Positions 1 through 8,289 are shown, counted from the first letter of the stretch. The stretch: 64,000 nucleotides of DNA from Lewinellaceae bacterium (GCA_020636005.1 JACJYR010000002.1:620001-684000), one strand, 5' to 3'. Numbers and translations: made by a program. Notes: generated by a model from the sequence alone, not told the origin.

Positions 1-1
1 C

Positions 2-367
2 ACGCCCGCCGTCACCCGCTGGTTCATTACCGAATTTTGCAAAGGTGAAATGCCGCAAGGCTTCCCTACCATCTTGTTTTTCTTCGCCATCATTTACGAG
101 GACGACGATTCGCCCATCGAACAGGAAGTGAAAGCGGTGCTGCAGCAAAGCACCCATGTCACCGCACTGCCCGAACTCGGGATGGTCAACATGCGGGACA
201 TCGGCGCCTGGTTCAACAAATACAGCTTCATCGCCCCCTCCGCCCGTGAACTCAAAGACCTGCGCACCCAACATTTCGGCGCTTCCAATGAACACTACAT
301 GGACGACGTGGAAAGGGTGCTGCTGCAATTGATCGACGAGTATAACCGGAGGTTTTTTAATGGTTAA
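2..367 (+). CDS. C-terminal fragment of an iSTAND-like protein
   Basis: The open frame runs in from the left edge of the window (reading from base 2), so only about the last 121 residues of a larger protein are visible. The sequence has an aromatic-rich strand (GFPTILFFFAIIYEDDD), the stretch LPELGMV, and a helical end LLQLIDEYNRRFFNG. From memory this resembles the C-terminal part of inactive STAND (iSTAND) NTPase-like domains, which occur with effector-associated domains next to MoxR/vWA conflict systems. The MoxR ATPase and the FGE-containing giant downstream on the same strand fit that context. The last codons (FFNG and the stop) lie inside the left inverted repeat at 359-389, so the insertion border coincides with the gene end and may have altered the extreme C-terminus. 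The family assignment is tentative; that the frame is coding is much safer. Confidence 0.6.
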   Translation, partial: TPAVTRWFITEFCKGEMPQGFPTILFFFAIIYEDDDSPIEQEVKAVLQQSTHVTALPELGMVNMRDIGAWFNKYSFIAPSARELKDLRTQHFGASNEHYMDDVERVLLQLIDEYNRRFFNG

Positions 368-389
368 TGATGAATGGTTAATGGTTAAT
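359..389. repeat. Left arm of 31-bp perfect inverted repeat
   Basis: This arm is made of near-tandem GGTTAAT(G) units and overlaps the stop codon (365-367) of the upstream fragment. It pairs perfectly with 863-893. Confidence 0.85.
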
Positions 390-417
390 TTTTACACTCA
401 AATAAAACTTTGAAACT

Positions 418-852
418 ATGGAGAAGACTTACACACATAAGAAAACAGACCCACTGCGGGAAAAGAGTTTTAAGCTCGCAATACGGATCGTAAAACTTTA
501 CAAATACCTTACAGAAGGTAAAAAGGAATACGTATTGAGCAAACAATTATTAAGGTCTGGAACAAACCCAGGAGCTATGGTTAGAGAAGCAGCAAATGCC
601 GAAAGTGGGATGGACTTCATCCATAAATTAGGCATAGCCCAAAAGGAAGTAGGAGAAACACATTATTGGCTTGAACTGCTTTTCGCTACTAACTATTTGA
701 GCGATATTGAATTTCAGTCCTTCTCCAATGACACTGAAGAAGTCTTGAAATTGCTCACAAGTTCCATTAAAACCAAAAAGAAAAATCTGGGGCTCAAAGT
801 TTTATCAATTGCTGTTGTCCTTTTAATCAGCTTAAAATTTCTGCTTTATTGA
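418..852 (+). CDS. Four-helix-bundle protein, 23S rRNA intervening-sequence family
   Basis: This 144-residue, Lys/Glu-rich helical protein carries the family signature LSKQLLRSGTNPGAMVREA (residues about 40-58) followed by FIHKLGIAQKEVGETHYWLELL. The usual family form has GTSIGANVREA, so NPGAM is a local variant. Family members form pentameric four-helix bundles; most are of unknown function, and one group (Avd) serves diversity-generating retroelements. There is no reverse transcriptase here. A hydrophobic tail (residues about 124-144, SIAVVLLISLKFLLY) extends beyond the usual end and could be a membrane anchor. Its base composition is visibly more AT-rich than the flanking genes, which supports acquisition together with the inverted repeats that enclose it. 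Confidence 0.85.
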   Translation: MEKTYTHKKTDPLREKSFKLAIRIVKLYKYLTEGKKEYVLSKQLLRSGTNPGAMVREAANAESGMDFIHKLGIAQKEVGETHYWLELLFATNYLSDIEFQSFSNDTEEVLKLLTSSIKTKKKNLGLKVLSIAVVLLISLKFLLY

Positions 853-862
853 CCTATTAACC

Positions 863-893
863 ATTAACCATTAACCATTCATCATTAACCATT
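863..893. repeat. Right arm of 31-bp perfect inverted repeat
   Basis: This is the exact reverse complement of 359-389. The arm ends 3 bases before the ATG at 897, so a stem formed with the left arm would lie immediately in front of the MoxR start and could affect its translation. Confidence 0.85.
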
Positions 894-896
894 ATT

Positions 897-1844
897 ATGA
901 AAATCGCACTCCACCCCCGCATCGCCCAGCCCTTCCGCCCCCAAGACTACATCCTGCACGAGGCATTGAAGAACGCCGTAGAGGTGGCCATTGCGCTGGG
1001 CCAGCCGCTGCTATTGACGGGCGAACCGGGTACGGGGAAAACCAAGCTGGCCCTCAAGGTTGCCCTCGACCTGGCGGGCTTGCCAGGTTCTACTTTTGCA
1101 GACAAGCCACTGATTTTCAACACCAAAACCACTTCCTCGGCCAGGGATCTGTTCTACACCTATGATGCCTTGTCGCATTTTCAGGCCGCCAACATCAAAT
1201 CGGCAAACGGGGAAAAAAACTTGCGGACGGCCAATTTCATCGAGTTGCAGGCGCTGGGCAAGGCCATTGCTTTTACCAACCCGGCTGGCGTGGACGGCTC
1301 AAAATTCTCCACACCGCTGCCGGAAAAACCGCAAAGCTCCGTGGTACTCATCGACGAGATAGACAAGGCGCCCAGGGATTTTACCAACGACATCCTGGAC
1401 GAGATTGAAAACTACCGCTTCCGCATGAAGGAGCAGGACAACTACCTCATTGAAAAATCGGCCGACCAGAACATCGTCGCTATCATGACAAGCAATTCGG
1501 AGAAAAATCTGCCAGATGCCTTCCTGCGGCGATGTGTGTTTTACCACATCCCCTTCCCGACGGACGACCTGTTGCGGGAAATCGTGAAAACGCAGCTCGG
1601 CGGCGCTACCAAATTCACGGAACAGGCGCTGGACAGCCTGGTGGAAAAATTCAGCGCCGTGCGCAAACGGGCCGTCCGGAAACCGCCCGCCACGGCAGAA
1701 CTCATCGCATGGCTGCGCATCCTGGAGATGCAAAATTTCCTGGATGCCAAAGAGGGGCAGCAGCGCCAAATGCTGCTCGACAACCTTTCTATTTTGGTGA
1801 AAACCCGGGAGGATTTGGAAGCGGTGAAGCCCCTGTTTGCCTGA
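897..1844 (+). CDS. MoxR-type AAA+ ATPase
   Basis: This 315-residue AAA+ ATPase has Walker A GEPGTGKT (42-49), Walker B VVLIDEIDKAPR (149-160), a sensor-1 region MTSN (about 197-200) and an FLRRC segment (209-213) at the usual arginine-finger position. The C-terminal helical lid spans about 225-315. MoxR ATPases remodel partners, typically a vWA-domain protein encoded nearby. Here the giant protein at 3391-8289 carries a vWA-like domain and is the likely partner. An insertion of about 40 residues between strands 2 and 3 (about 95-140) is typical of the variants found in conflict-system operons. The gene starts directly behind the right repeat arm and is followed by a fold-back sequence before the next gene. 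The function is inferred from family and context. Confidence 0.88.
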   Translation: MKIALHPRIAQPFRPQDYILHEALKNAVEVAIALGQPLLLTGEPGTGKTKLALKVALDLAGLPGSTFADKPLIFNTKTTSSARDLFYTYDALSHFQAANIKSANGEKNLRTANFIELQALGKAIAFTNPAGVDGSKFSTPLPEKPQSSVVLIDEIDKAPRDFTNDILDEIENYRFRMKEQDNYLIEKSADQNIVAIMTSNSEKNLPDAFLRRCVFYHIPFPTDDLLREIVKTQLGGATKFTEQALDSLVEKFSAVRKRAVRKPPATAELIAWLRILEMQNFLDAKEGQQRQMLLDNLSILVKTREDLEAVKPLFA

Positions 1845-1850
1845 AAAATT

Positions 1851-1940
1851 GTGTTTTTGTGTTTTTGTGTTTATGTGTTTTTCCAACTTCAGTTTACCAC
1901 AAAACCCCACAAACACAAAAACACACAAACACACACATAC
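1851..1940. repeat. GT/AC-rich fold-back sequence between operon genes
   Basis: A run of GTGTTTTT units (1851-1880) faces a run of ACACAAA units (1908-1938) across a short spacer, giving an imperfect inverted repeat in the 97-base gap between the ATPase and the next gene. It could form a stem in the transcript. The layout resembles the TTAACCATT arms at 359/863, but here no gene is enclosed. Confidence 0.55.
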
Positions 1941-1941
1941 T

Positions 1942-2649
1942 ATGAATTTCCAACAAGGCCGTCTATACCTGGAGGATTTATTCAGGGAAAATAATTTCAT
2001 CCAATATGCTGAAAAAAACCAAAAACATGCCGTACAAAAGGTGGTAGAAACTTGCAAAAACGGCAGCCATATTTCCATCTCATTCCCAGGCTATAAAGCG
2101 AAAATATCCGGCGGGAAAATAATCTATGATTTCAGGGTGGACATTGCCAAAAGTGGCGTACACACTGCACTTTCGCACTCCAATATCATCGTTGACATTT
2201 ACAATAAAACGGCTTGTGGAAAAATGGATGAAAAACAATTGATGCGGGCATTGCTGGATTTTGCGGAAAATGGAAATATTGACGCCGATCATTTGATAAA
2301 AACGCTGGCTTACGACCCAATTACGCCCAATGCGGATATTTTGGAAAAAGCCGAACTGGCACATTTGGAACTAAAGAAAAAATACAACCGCACCGGCAAC
2401 AGCTTCGACCTCACGGTGGAGGAACTGTTCAAGTCTTTGAAATGGATAGTATTGCAGGAGGATTTCAACTACCCCATCAGCCTGAATTATGAGGGCCGAC
2501 GGATGCCTTTTGCCCGGTATATCGAGGCTGTTTTTACTGCAAAAAAGGAGGGCCACGAGTTGGGCGAGGTCATCAAACGGGCACTGTCGCACACAAGGCC
2601 TAAGCCCTGGCCGGAGATAAACTACTCGTTTTTGGACAAAATCAGATAG
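1942..2649 (+). CDS. Unrecognised 235-residue protein of the MoxR/FGE operon
   Basis: The ATG at 1942 is chosen because the longer frame upstream (from 1837) translates only the GT/AC-rich repeat into low-complexity residues. The protein begins MNFQQGRLYLEDLF and looks globular: an N-terminal alpha/beta part with KISGGKIIYDFRVDI and HTALSHSNIIVDIYNK, a middle helix pair, and a C-terminal helical part around EGRRMPFARYIEAVF. There is no signal peptide or membrane segment. I do not recognise a family. Its position directly after the MoxR ATPase on the same strand suggests it belongs to the same system, perhaps as an adaptor or effector. Its end overlaps the convergent PIN gene by 8 bases. Confidence 0.8.
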   Translation: MNFQQGRLYLEDLFRENNFIQYAEKNQKHAVQKVVETCKNGSHISISFPGYKAKISGGKIIYDFRVDIAKSGVHTALSHSNIIVDIYNKTACGKMDEKQLMRALLDFAENGNIDADHLIKTLAYDPITPNADILEKAELAHLELKKKYNRTGNSFDLTVEELFKSLKWIVLQEDFNYPISLNYEGRRMPFARYIEAVFTAKKEGHELGEVIKRALSHTRPKPWPEINYSFLDKIR

Positions 2650-3004
2650 GGTTTACAACGGTAAGCCCAGGAATTTTTTGAAAATCGGAAACATTGCGGG
2701 TATTGACTTCCAGGTTGTGGACGAGGGCGGTGGCAGCTACAATTGAATCGCCGAGTTTAACATTCTGTTGCTGGCGGATTTCGATGGCTCTCTGTACAAT
2801 AACCCTGCTTAGTTCAATTATTTGGAGCATGCGAAAAACACTTTTAAAGTACTTTTCATCAGCAGGGTGCAAGTTTTGAAAACCTAAGGTTTCGATAAGT
2901 GAAACTGAGGCGACAAAATTAGAAGTATCCAACACAAGTGGCCGGAGATAACTGAAAACCGGATTCGCCGAATAGATGATGATGTTTGAGTCTATTATTT
3001 TCAT
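2642..3004 (-). CDS. PIN-domain toxin, VapC-like
   Basis: This 120-residue protein begins MKIIDSNIIIYSAN, with the first PIN acidic residue at D5. LIETLGF supplies a glutamate near residue 38, and LGDSIVAATAL (about 82-92) supplies the further acidic residue. It ends in the typical strand NTRNVSDFQKI. PIN toxins are Mg-dependent ribonucleases held inactive by a cognate antitoxin. The start overlaps the upstream antitoxin stop by 4 bases (ATGA type), as in translationally coupled toxin-antitoxin pairs. It lies antisense to the surrounding conflict operon and converges on the 235-residue gene with an 8-base overlap. Target RNA is unknown. Confidence 0.85.
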   Translation of the reverse strand: MKIIDSNIIIYSANPVFSYLRPLVLDTSNFVASVSLIETLGFQNLHPADEKYFKSVFRMLQIIELSRVIVQRAIEIRQQQNVKLGDSIVAATALVHNLEVNTRNVSDFQKIPGLTVVNPI

Positions 3005-3312
3005 GATGGCCGGGAGGAACGTGAATCATCATTTCGATCTTTGTTGAGCTGTTCAAGCATTTCTTTCATCCTGTCGTCCGTCATAACTCCCCCCGTTTCA
3101 ATGATTTTCCGATGGTAGGCGAGTTCTTCCTCACTTAACGGCTTGTCCTTTTTCCAAAGGCTGGGCTTAATATTTTTCTGCTTGAGGAAAGCTTCGTCCG
3201 ATCCATTTGGCAGGGCGCTTTTGTCCACAATTTTAAGCCCTAACCTTTTAACCAGAAGTAGCAAAAGCTGGAGGTCGTTCTTATCTTCCACCTGGATTGA
3301 AACGGTATGCAT
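3001..3312 (-). CDS. Antitoxin partner of the PIN toxin
   Basis: This 103-residue protein starts MHTVSIQVEDKNDLQLLLLLVKRLGLKI, a short strand-helix head of the kind seen in small antitoxins. A charged, probably disordered C-terminus (MKEMLEQLNKDRNDDSRS) could wrap the toxin. It overlaps the PIN gene by 4 bases, with the antitoxin first as usual. No clear ribbon-helix-helix or AbrB DNA-binding motif is visible, so autoregulation cannot be claimed. The antitoxin role rests mainly on its place next to the PIN gene. Confidence 0.75.
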   Translation of the reverse strand: MHTVSIQVEDKNDLQLLLLLVKRLGLKIVDKSALPNGSDEAFLKQKNIKPSLWKKDKPLSEEELAYHRKIIETGGVMTDDRMKEMLEQLNKDRNDDSRSSRPS

Positions 3313-3390
3313 GATCGTGATTTGAATTTGGATACTGAAAATTTAAACACCAAGTAAACAGGAATTGATTCCTGAAAACAAAGTTAAGCG

Positions 3391-6300
3391 CTGAACCACT
3401 CAAATCAAAATACCACATTTCCCCTCGATTCCTTCCTCCAACGGCTGGAACTGGCTGGGTTTTACATCAGCCCGGCACGGCGGCTGCGGGTGCTGCGCCT
3501 GTTGGAAAGCATGGGCCCTGCCCACCTCCGCTCGCCCGAAAAACTCAAGTTCCTCCTCTGCCCCATCATCGCACAGGGGCGGGCAGAGCAGGAGCGGTTC
3601 TACGAGCTGTTCGACCAATATTGGCGACAGGTGGAACAGCCCTGGGAGATGCCGCCGCTGCCGGCCACGCCGAAATGGTGGGAGACCCTGCCCGAATGGC
3701 TGCGATGGGCCTTGCCGCTGCTGCTGGTGTTGGGCATGGGCTTCGGTATCGGGCGTTTGATAATAAAGGAAAACCCACCGGAGCTCAAAGTCGCTTTCGA
3801 CCACCCACCGGTTGTTAGTATCGGCGACACCATCCATTTCAAAAACCTGTCGGAACACATTGACTCCTCGGCCCTGCGCTGGGAAATTGTCAACCCTGCC
3901 AATGACTCCATCGAATTCGTTGACACCCAATCTTTTGACCTCCACTATTTGGTAAAATACGCCGGGGAAGAACCCACCCGGGAAGTCCGGCTCACCAGTC
4001 TGCATTCGCTGGATCCCAAAACAGGCCAACCCGCCACCCACCAGTCCTCTTTCAGCATTCGCTGCAATTTCCCGCCATCCTTCATAAGCCATACCGCCCC
4101 CAATGAAGCGGCGGTGGGCGAAGAAGTAAAATTCAGCGTCCGGTTGGCCGACAGCGCCGACGTGGAGGTGGAGTGGGATTTTGGCGACGAAACGAAAACG
4201 GAAGCAGCAACGAAGGATAGATATGATAAAAAGGTAAACAACTCCTCACGGACGAAGCAGCCGCCTGTTTTACCCAAAGAAAAAACCAGGATAACCGGCC
4301 AATCCGCCACCCACATTTTCACCAAGAAAGGCCTCTTTGAAGTACGTGCCGTTGCCACCCGGTCCGGCCTGGAAGGCGAGTGCAGCGTTGCCGATACCTG
4401 GCGCATCAGCATCGGACGGGAGGATGCTTTTCTGGCGGCCAAACCGCTGATACGTGACACCCTCGATCCCACCATTTCCTTTTCCTGGGGTACCTGGATT
4501 TTGCTCGGCCTGCTCGGCCTGGCCATGATTTGGTATTGGGTGAAATGGGCCGTACGCAAACCACCGCCGCCACCCACGGAAGGGGAAGACCTGACCGCCG
4601 CCGCCGAGCGCTTTCGTTCGGTGGACAAAGCGCCCTACTTTATCCCCTTCCGCCCGCAGGAAGGGAACATCCGGGTAGACCGTGAGCTGTACCGCCTGGC
4701 AGATGTGCTCCGCCAACGGCAGGAAGGCCTGCGCAAGACGTTCGACGTGCCGGTTTCTGTGAAAAAAACCATTGACGGCGGCGGCTTCCCCAGCCTGGTC
4801 ACCCGCACGGACACGGTGCCAACAGAATACCTTTTTCTGGTGGACGAGCAAACGCAACAGAGCCACCAGCGGCGGTTGTCCGGGTTCATCGTGCAGTTTT
4901 TGCAGCAGCGGGAAGTGTTGGGAGAGGTGTACTACTTTAACAGCAGCCTGCACAGTTTTTGGAACGAACAGCACCCCGGCGGTATCTCGCCGGAACAACT
5001 GCGGCGGCTACACCCTTACCACCGGCTGGTGCTGCTGGGCGATGGCCATGCACTGCTCGACCCGGCGGCCACGGGCAAACCCGCCCTGCGCCAGGAGGCC
5101 ACCAGCCTGTTGTCCCAATGGAAAAACCGGCTGCTCCTCACGCCTATGCCCGTGGTGAGCTGGACTTACCGGGAAGGGGTGCTGCACAGCCTGTTCGCCA
5201 TCTTCCCCAGCGACACGGAAGGGCTGGGCGAGGCCATGAAACACATCGAGCGGGGCATCCCCGACGACGAGCGGCCCACCTATGCCACCTGGTGCGAACA
5301 CCTGTTGGAAGGCCGCCACGAAACGGACATCAACTACCGCCGCTGGCGCAGCGCCGCCGACCATCGGGACTACCTGAAAGACCACCCGGCACTCTACCTT
5401 TGGCTGTGCGCATTGGCCGTTTACCCAAAACCAGATTGGAGCATCACACTGGCCATCGGGCGGGCATTGGCACCGCTCGGCGTTGACCTGAACTACGACA
5501 ACCTGCTCCTCATCAGCCGCATCCCCTGGCTGGTGTCGGGCGACCTTTCACCCCGCTTACGCAAAGAATTGTTGGCCGATCTTGACCCTGAAGCCGAGCG
5601 ATTGGCGAGGGAAGCTGTGCAAGCAGAATTGAAGGCTGTGGAAACACTGGTACAAGGCAGCCAGGTGAACCAGGAACATCAGATAAACCTGGCGCTGCAA
5701 AATTTTGCCCTTGCGCCGGAAGTCCCGGAGGCGCAGACGGCCATCCGGCAATTGCTCGGCATGAATTTGCTGACCCCAAGACACATTGCAGACCTGGATA
5801 CAACTATTGAAAGATACCAATCGCCAGGCGTTGGCGCCCCGTCCACCGTCAGCCGTCAACCGCCAACCATCCATCAATTCTTGGAGGAAAACAGGGCGAA
5901 GCCCCCATCGCAGCAAAAGCCATTTTTTAACAAAGACTTCTGGCGGGCAACGGCGGCCACCTTGCTCTATTTGCTCATTTTCCTCTTTGCCTGGACGACG
6001 AAAAGCGAGACGCTGGCCCGATGGCTGGACGTTGACATGGCATCCTCCGCCCGCTGCGAGGAGCAGTTTTTGGCGGCTGGTTTTTTGAAAAAAGAATGCT
6101 ATGCGGACAGTGCCAGGATTTACAATAATCTCGGCGTGGACACCTACCTGAACATGGACGGCGATTTGACTGAAAAGACGGTGTTGATCCTGCGGCAGGC
6201 TAACGAGATAAAGGTCAACCAAGCCTTTGGGTATTTTGAAAAAGCCTTGAAATACAAGCCCGATTACCCGATGGCCTTCTTCAACCGCCTGAGCCTGCGC

Positions 6301-8289
6301 TACAACCTGGGCGTACAGGAGTACAACGCCTACGTGTCCGATTCGTCCAGTATCGAGGGGCTGCGGAAGTCCATGGCCCGCTTCCGGTCGGTGCTGGTGG
6401 GTCTGGATACCCTTGCCAAAATAACAAAGGAGCCGGATGGATGGTCAAGTGCTTTGAAAATGAGCCTGGATGCACTTCACGGGCTGGGCCTGGCGTATTA
6501 TTACCTTGGCGTATCGCCTGGTTATGAAGCTGCTCCCAGCCCTTATTCTTCTTTGTTGACGCAGTTACTGGAGGAAAAGGACGAACAGAAGAAGCTCGAA
6601 CTAGCGCAGCGCCTCAAAGGTGCGCAAAGCTCTTCGCCCCAAGACTCTTCCATGATCCTGTACAGCGCCATCATCCTGTCAGACAGCACCTACTTCGACT
6701 CGCTGGAGACCTATCCGCATTTGCAGTCGCTGTTGTTTAAACAATTGGGCGCAGGCCAGCAGTTGGTTTCTTTGCTGACGGTGGATTCAATCAGCGGAAA
6801 ACCGATTGACCGGGTACTGGTGACAGCGGATAACTACCAGCGCCAAACCAACCCGCAGGGCCAGGCCCAGGTGGAAATGACAGTCGGGGAGCGCCGGGTT
6901 TTTGAGTTCAACAAAAAAGGGTACCTGACCGTGCGGCGGGAAATCCGGCCGGGGAGCGGCAATTTGACCTTTACCGTTCAAATGAAGCCCGAAGTGCCGA
7001 ATCCGCCCGCTTTGGTGTCCAATACTTCTGTTATCTATTTCGATGTTGATAAAACCATCCTGCGCCCGGATGCCCAGCGTGCGCTCGATGCAGTAGCCAA
7101 TATTTTACTCAAAAACCCAACCTGGCAACTTGAGATCACAGGACATACCGACAACAACGGCACCAGCGCCTACAACCTGCAACTCTCCCAAAGAATGGCC
7201 GACGCAGTGGCCAAATACCTGCTGAAAAAAGGGATAAAGCCGGATCGGTTGAGCATCTTCGGCAAAGGCGAAACACAGCCCGCCGTACCTAACACAACTG
7301 ACCGCAACCGCCTCGCCAACAGGCGGGTGGCGCTCCGCCTCATCAAGCCCGAAGACGGCACCTCCAACCCTGCTGCCGACGACGACGGCGACGGTGTGCC
7401 CAACCAAAATGACAAATGCCCGCAGGAGCCTGGCGATCCCAGCAATGGCGGCTGCCCTGCCAACGACCAAAACCCGAACCAGCAACCTCCCGCAGATTTC
7501 TCCGTCCCCGAAATGGTCTTCGTGAAAGGCGGCACCTTCCGCATGGGCTGCGACGACAAGCTGGACAGCGATTGCCAGCCCGATGAAAAACCCGTACACG
7601 ACGTCACGCTGGATGATTTTTACATGGGAAAATACGAGGTTACGAATGAGGAGTTTGCGGCTTTTTTGAACGACTATGGGGGGCCATCTGCCAACAGCAG
7701 TTTATACAATGGAGAAGTGATGATCGAGGAACATGAAAGGGGTATTGGAATCCGCAACGAAAAGGGAAAAATCACTTGCTATGCTCAAAAAGGTTATGAA
7801 AAGCATCCTGTCGTCAAAGTTACGTGGATAGGTGCCAGCGAATACTGTCAATGGCTTTCGCAAAAAACAGGTAAAAAATACCGCCTGCCCACCGAAGCGG
7901 AATGGGAATATGCAGCGAGGGGAGGAAATACTTCCAGCATGACAAAATACAGTGGCAGCAATGATTTGAGCGAGGTGGGATGGCACCTGGATAACGCCGG
8001 GGGGCAATCCCACCCGGTCGGCAAAAAAAAGCCAAATGGATTGGGCGTGTTTGACATGAGCGGCAATGTATGGGAATGGTGCGTGGATTGGTACAATGAA
8101 AAATACTACCAACAATTCGAGAAAGGGGGGAGCAGAAACCCAGCGGGGCCCAGTAGTGGTGCTGAACGGGTTTTGAGGGGCGGCGCATGGTCCACTGTCT
8201 ATTATGGGTGCCGTGTCGCTGACCGTGTTTCCGGCATCCCGAACAAAGGGAATGATAGCAATGGCTTCCGGGTTGCCAGGGAACCATGA
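3391..8289 (+). CDS. Giant membrane protein: vWA-like, OmpA and FGE/SUMF1 domains
   Basis: Numbering is from the GTG at 3490 (1599 residues). Coding-like sequence (PLDSFLQRLELAGFYISPAR) continues upstream in frame to a stop at 3385-3387 with no ATG, so I place the start at CTG 3391; this is uncertain. In order there are: a helical head; membrane segment 1 (71-91); a PKD-like fold (EVEWDFGDE, about 225); segment 2 (331-355); a degenerate vWA-like domain (about 445-590, YLFLVDEQTQQSHQRR, where a MIDAS DxSxS would be expected); segment 3 (818-838); a TPR-like helical part (about 840-1080); a beta-sandwich (about 1093-1168); an OmpA domain (about 1178-1288, ITGHTDNNGTSAYNLQLSQR); a TSP3-type calcium loop (DDDGDGVPNQNDKCP); and an FGE/SUMF1 domain (1338-1599, RLPTEAEWEYAARGG and GNVWEWCVDWY). 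The catalytic cysteine pair of true FGE is not evident, so a binding role is as likely as catalysis. It probably spans the inner membrane, binds peptidoglycan and is controlled by the MoxR ATPase. Confidence 0.82.
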   Translation: MNHSNQNTTFPLDSFLQRLELAGFYISPARRLRVLRLLESMGPAHLRSPEKLKFLLCPIIAQGRAEQERFYELFDQYWRQVEQPWEMPPLPATPKWWETLPEWLRWALPLLLVLGMGFGIGRLIIKENPPELKVAFDHPPVVSIGDTIHFKNLSEHIDSSALRWEIVNPANDSIEFVDTQSFDLHYLVKYAGEEPTREVRLTSLHSLDPKTGQPATHQSSFSIRCNFPPSFISHTAPNEAAVGEEVKFSVRLADSADVEVEWDFGDETKTEAATKDRYDKKVNNSSRTKQPPVLPKEKTRITGQSATHIFTKKGLFEVRAVATRSGLEGECSVADTWRISIGREDAFLAAKPLIRDTLDPTISFSWGTWILLGLLGLAMIWYWVKWAVRKPPPPPTEGEDLTAAAERFRSVDKAPYFIPFRPQEGNIRVDRELYRLADVLRQRQEGLRKTFDVPVSVKKTIDGGGFPSLVTRTDTVPTEYLFLVDEQTQQSHQRRLSGFIVQFLQQREVLGEVYYFNSSLHSFWNEQHPGGISPEQLRRLHPYHRLVLLGDGHALLDPAATGKPALRQEATSLLSQWKNRLLLTPMPVVSWTYREGVLHSLFAIFPSDTEGLGEAMKHIERGIPDDERPTYATWCEHLLEGRHETDINYRRWRSAADHRDYLKDHPALYLWLCALAVYPKPDWSITLAIGRALAPLGVDLNYDNLLLISRIPWLVSGDLSPRLRKELLADLDPEAERLAREAVQAELKAVETLVQGSQVNQEHQINLALQNFALAPEVPEAQTAIRQLLGMNLLTPRHIADLDTTIERYQSPGVGAPSTVSRQPPTIHQFLEENRAKPPSQQKPFFNKDFWRATAATLLYLLIFLFAWTTKSETLARWLDVDMASSARCEEQFLAAGFLKKECYADSARIYNNLGVDTYLNMDGDLTEKTVLILRQANEIKVNQAFGYFEKALKYKPDYPMAFFNRLSLRYNLGVQEYNAYVSDSSSIEGLRKSMARFRSVLVGLDTLAKITKEPDGWSSALKMSLDALHGLGLAYYYLGVSPGYEAAPSPYSSLLTQLLEEKDEQKKLELAQRLKGAQSSSPQDSSMILYSAIILSDSTYFDSLETYPHLQSLLFKQLGAGQQLVSLLTVDSISGKPIDRVLVTADNYQRQTNPQGQAQVEMTVGERRVFEFNKKGYLTVRREIRPGSGNLTFTVQMKPEVPNPPALVSNTSVIYFDVDKTILRPDAQRALDAVANILLKNPTWQLEITGHTDNNGTSAYNLQLSQRMADAVAKYLLKKGIKPDRLSIFGKGETQPAVPNTTDRNRLANRRVALRLIKPEDGTSNPAADDDGDGVPNQNDKCPQEPGDPSNGGCPANDQNPNQQPPADFSVPEMVFVKGGTFRMGCDDKLDSDCQPDEKPVHDVTLDDFYMGKYEVTNEEFAAFLNDYGGPSANSSLYNGEVMIEEHERGIGIRNEKGKITCYAQKGYEKHPVVKVTWIGASEYCQWLSQKTGKKYRLPTEAEWEYAARGGNTSSMTKYSGSNDLSEVGWHLDNAGGQSHPVGKKKPNGLGVFDMSGNVWEWCVDWYNEKYYQQFEKGGSRNPAGPSSGAERVLRGGAWSTVYYGCRVADRVSGIPNKGNDSNGFRVAREP

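Larger units (their letters stand above)
359..893. mobile_element. IVS-like element: four-helix-bundle gene between 31-bp inverted repeats
   Basis: Bases 359-389 are the exact reverse complement of bases 863-893 (31 of 31 bases, built from TTAACCATT-type units, with one TTCATCATT unit). The two arms enclose a single gene, 418-852. In a transcript the arms would form a long stem that presents the small gene as a loop. This is the layout of 23S rRNA intervening sequences, which also encode four-helix-bundle proteins between complementary ends. Here the element sits between two protein genes of one operon. The right arm has one extra repeat unit on its inner side (853-862) and ends 3 bases before the MoxR start codon. 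No target duplication is obvious. Mobility is inferred. Confidence 0.7.

Noticed and set aside
418..852. Diversity-generating retroelement accessory protein (Avd)
   Set aside because: No reverse transcriptase, template repeat or variable repeat was seen nearby; the inverted-repeat context fits an intervening-sequence element better.
1299..2078. 259-residue minus-strand frame across the MoxR gene and the next gap
   Set aside because: It overlaps MoxR motifs and continues through the GT/AC repeat as low-complexity sequence.
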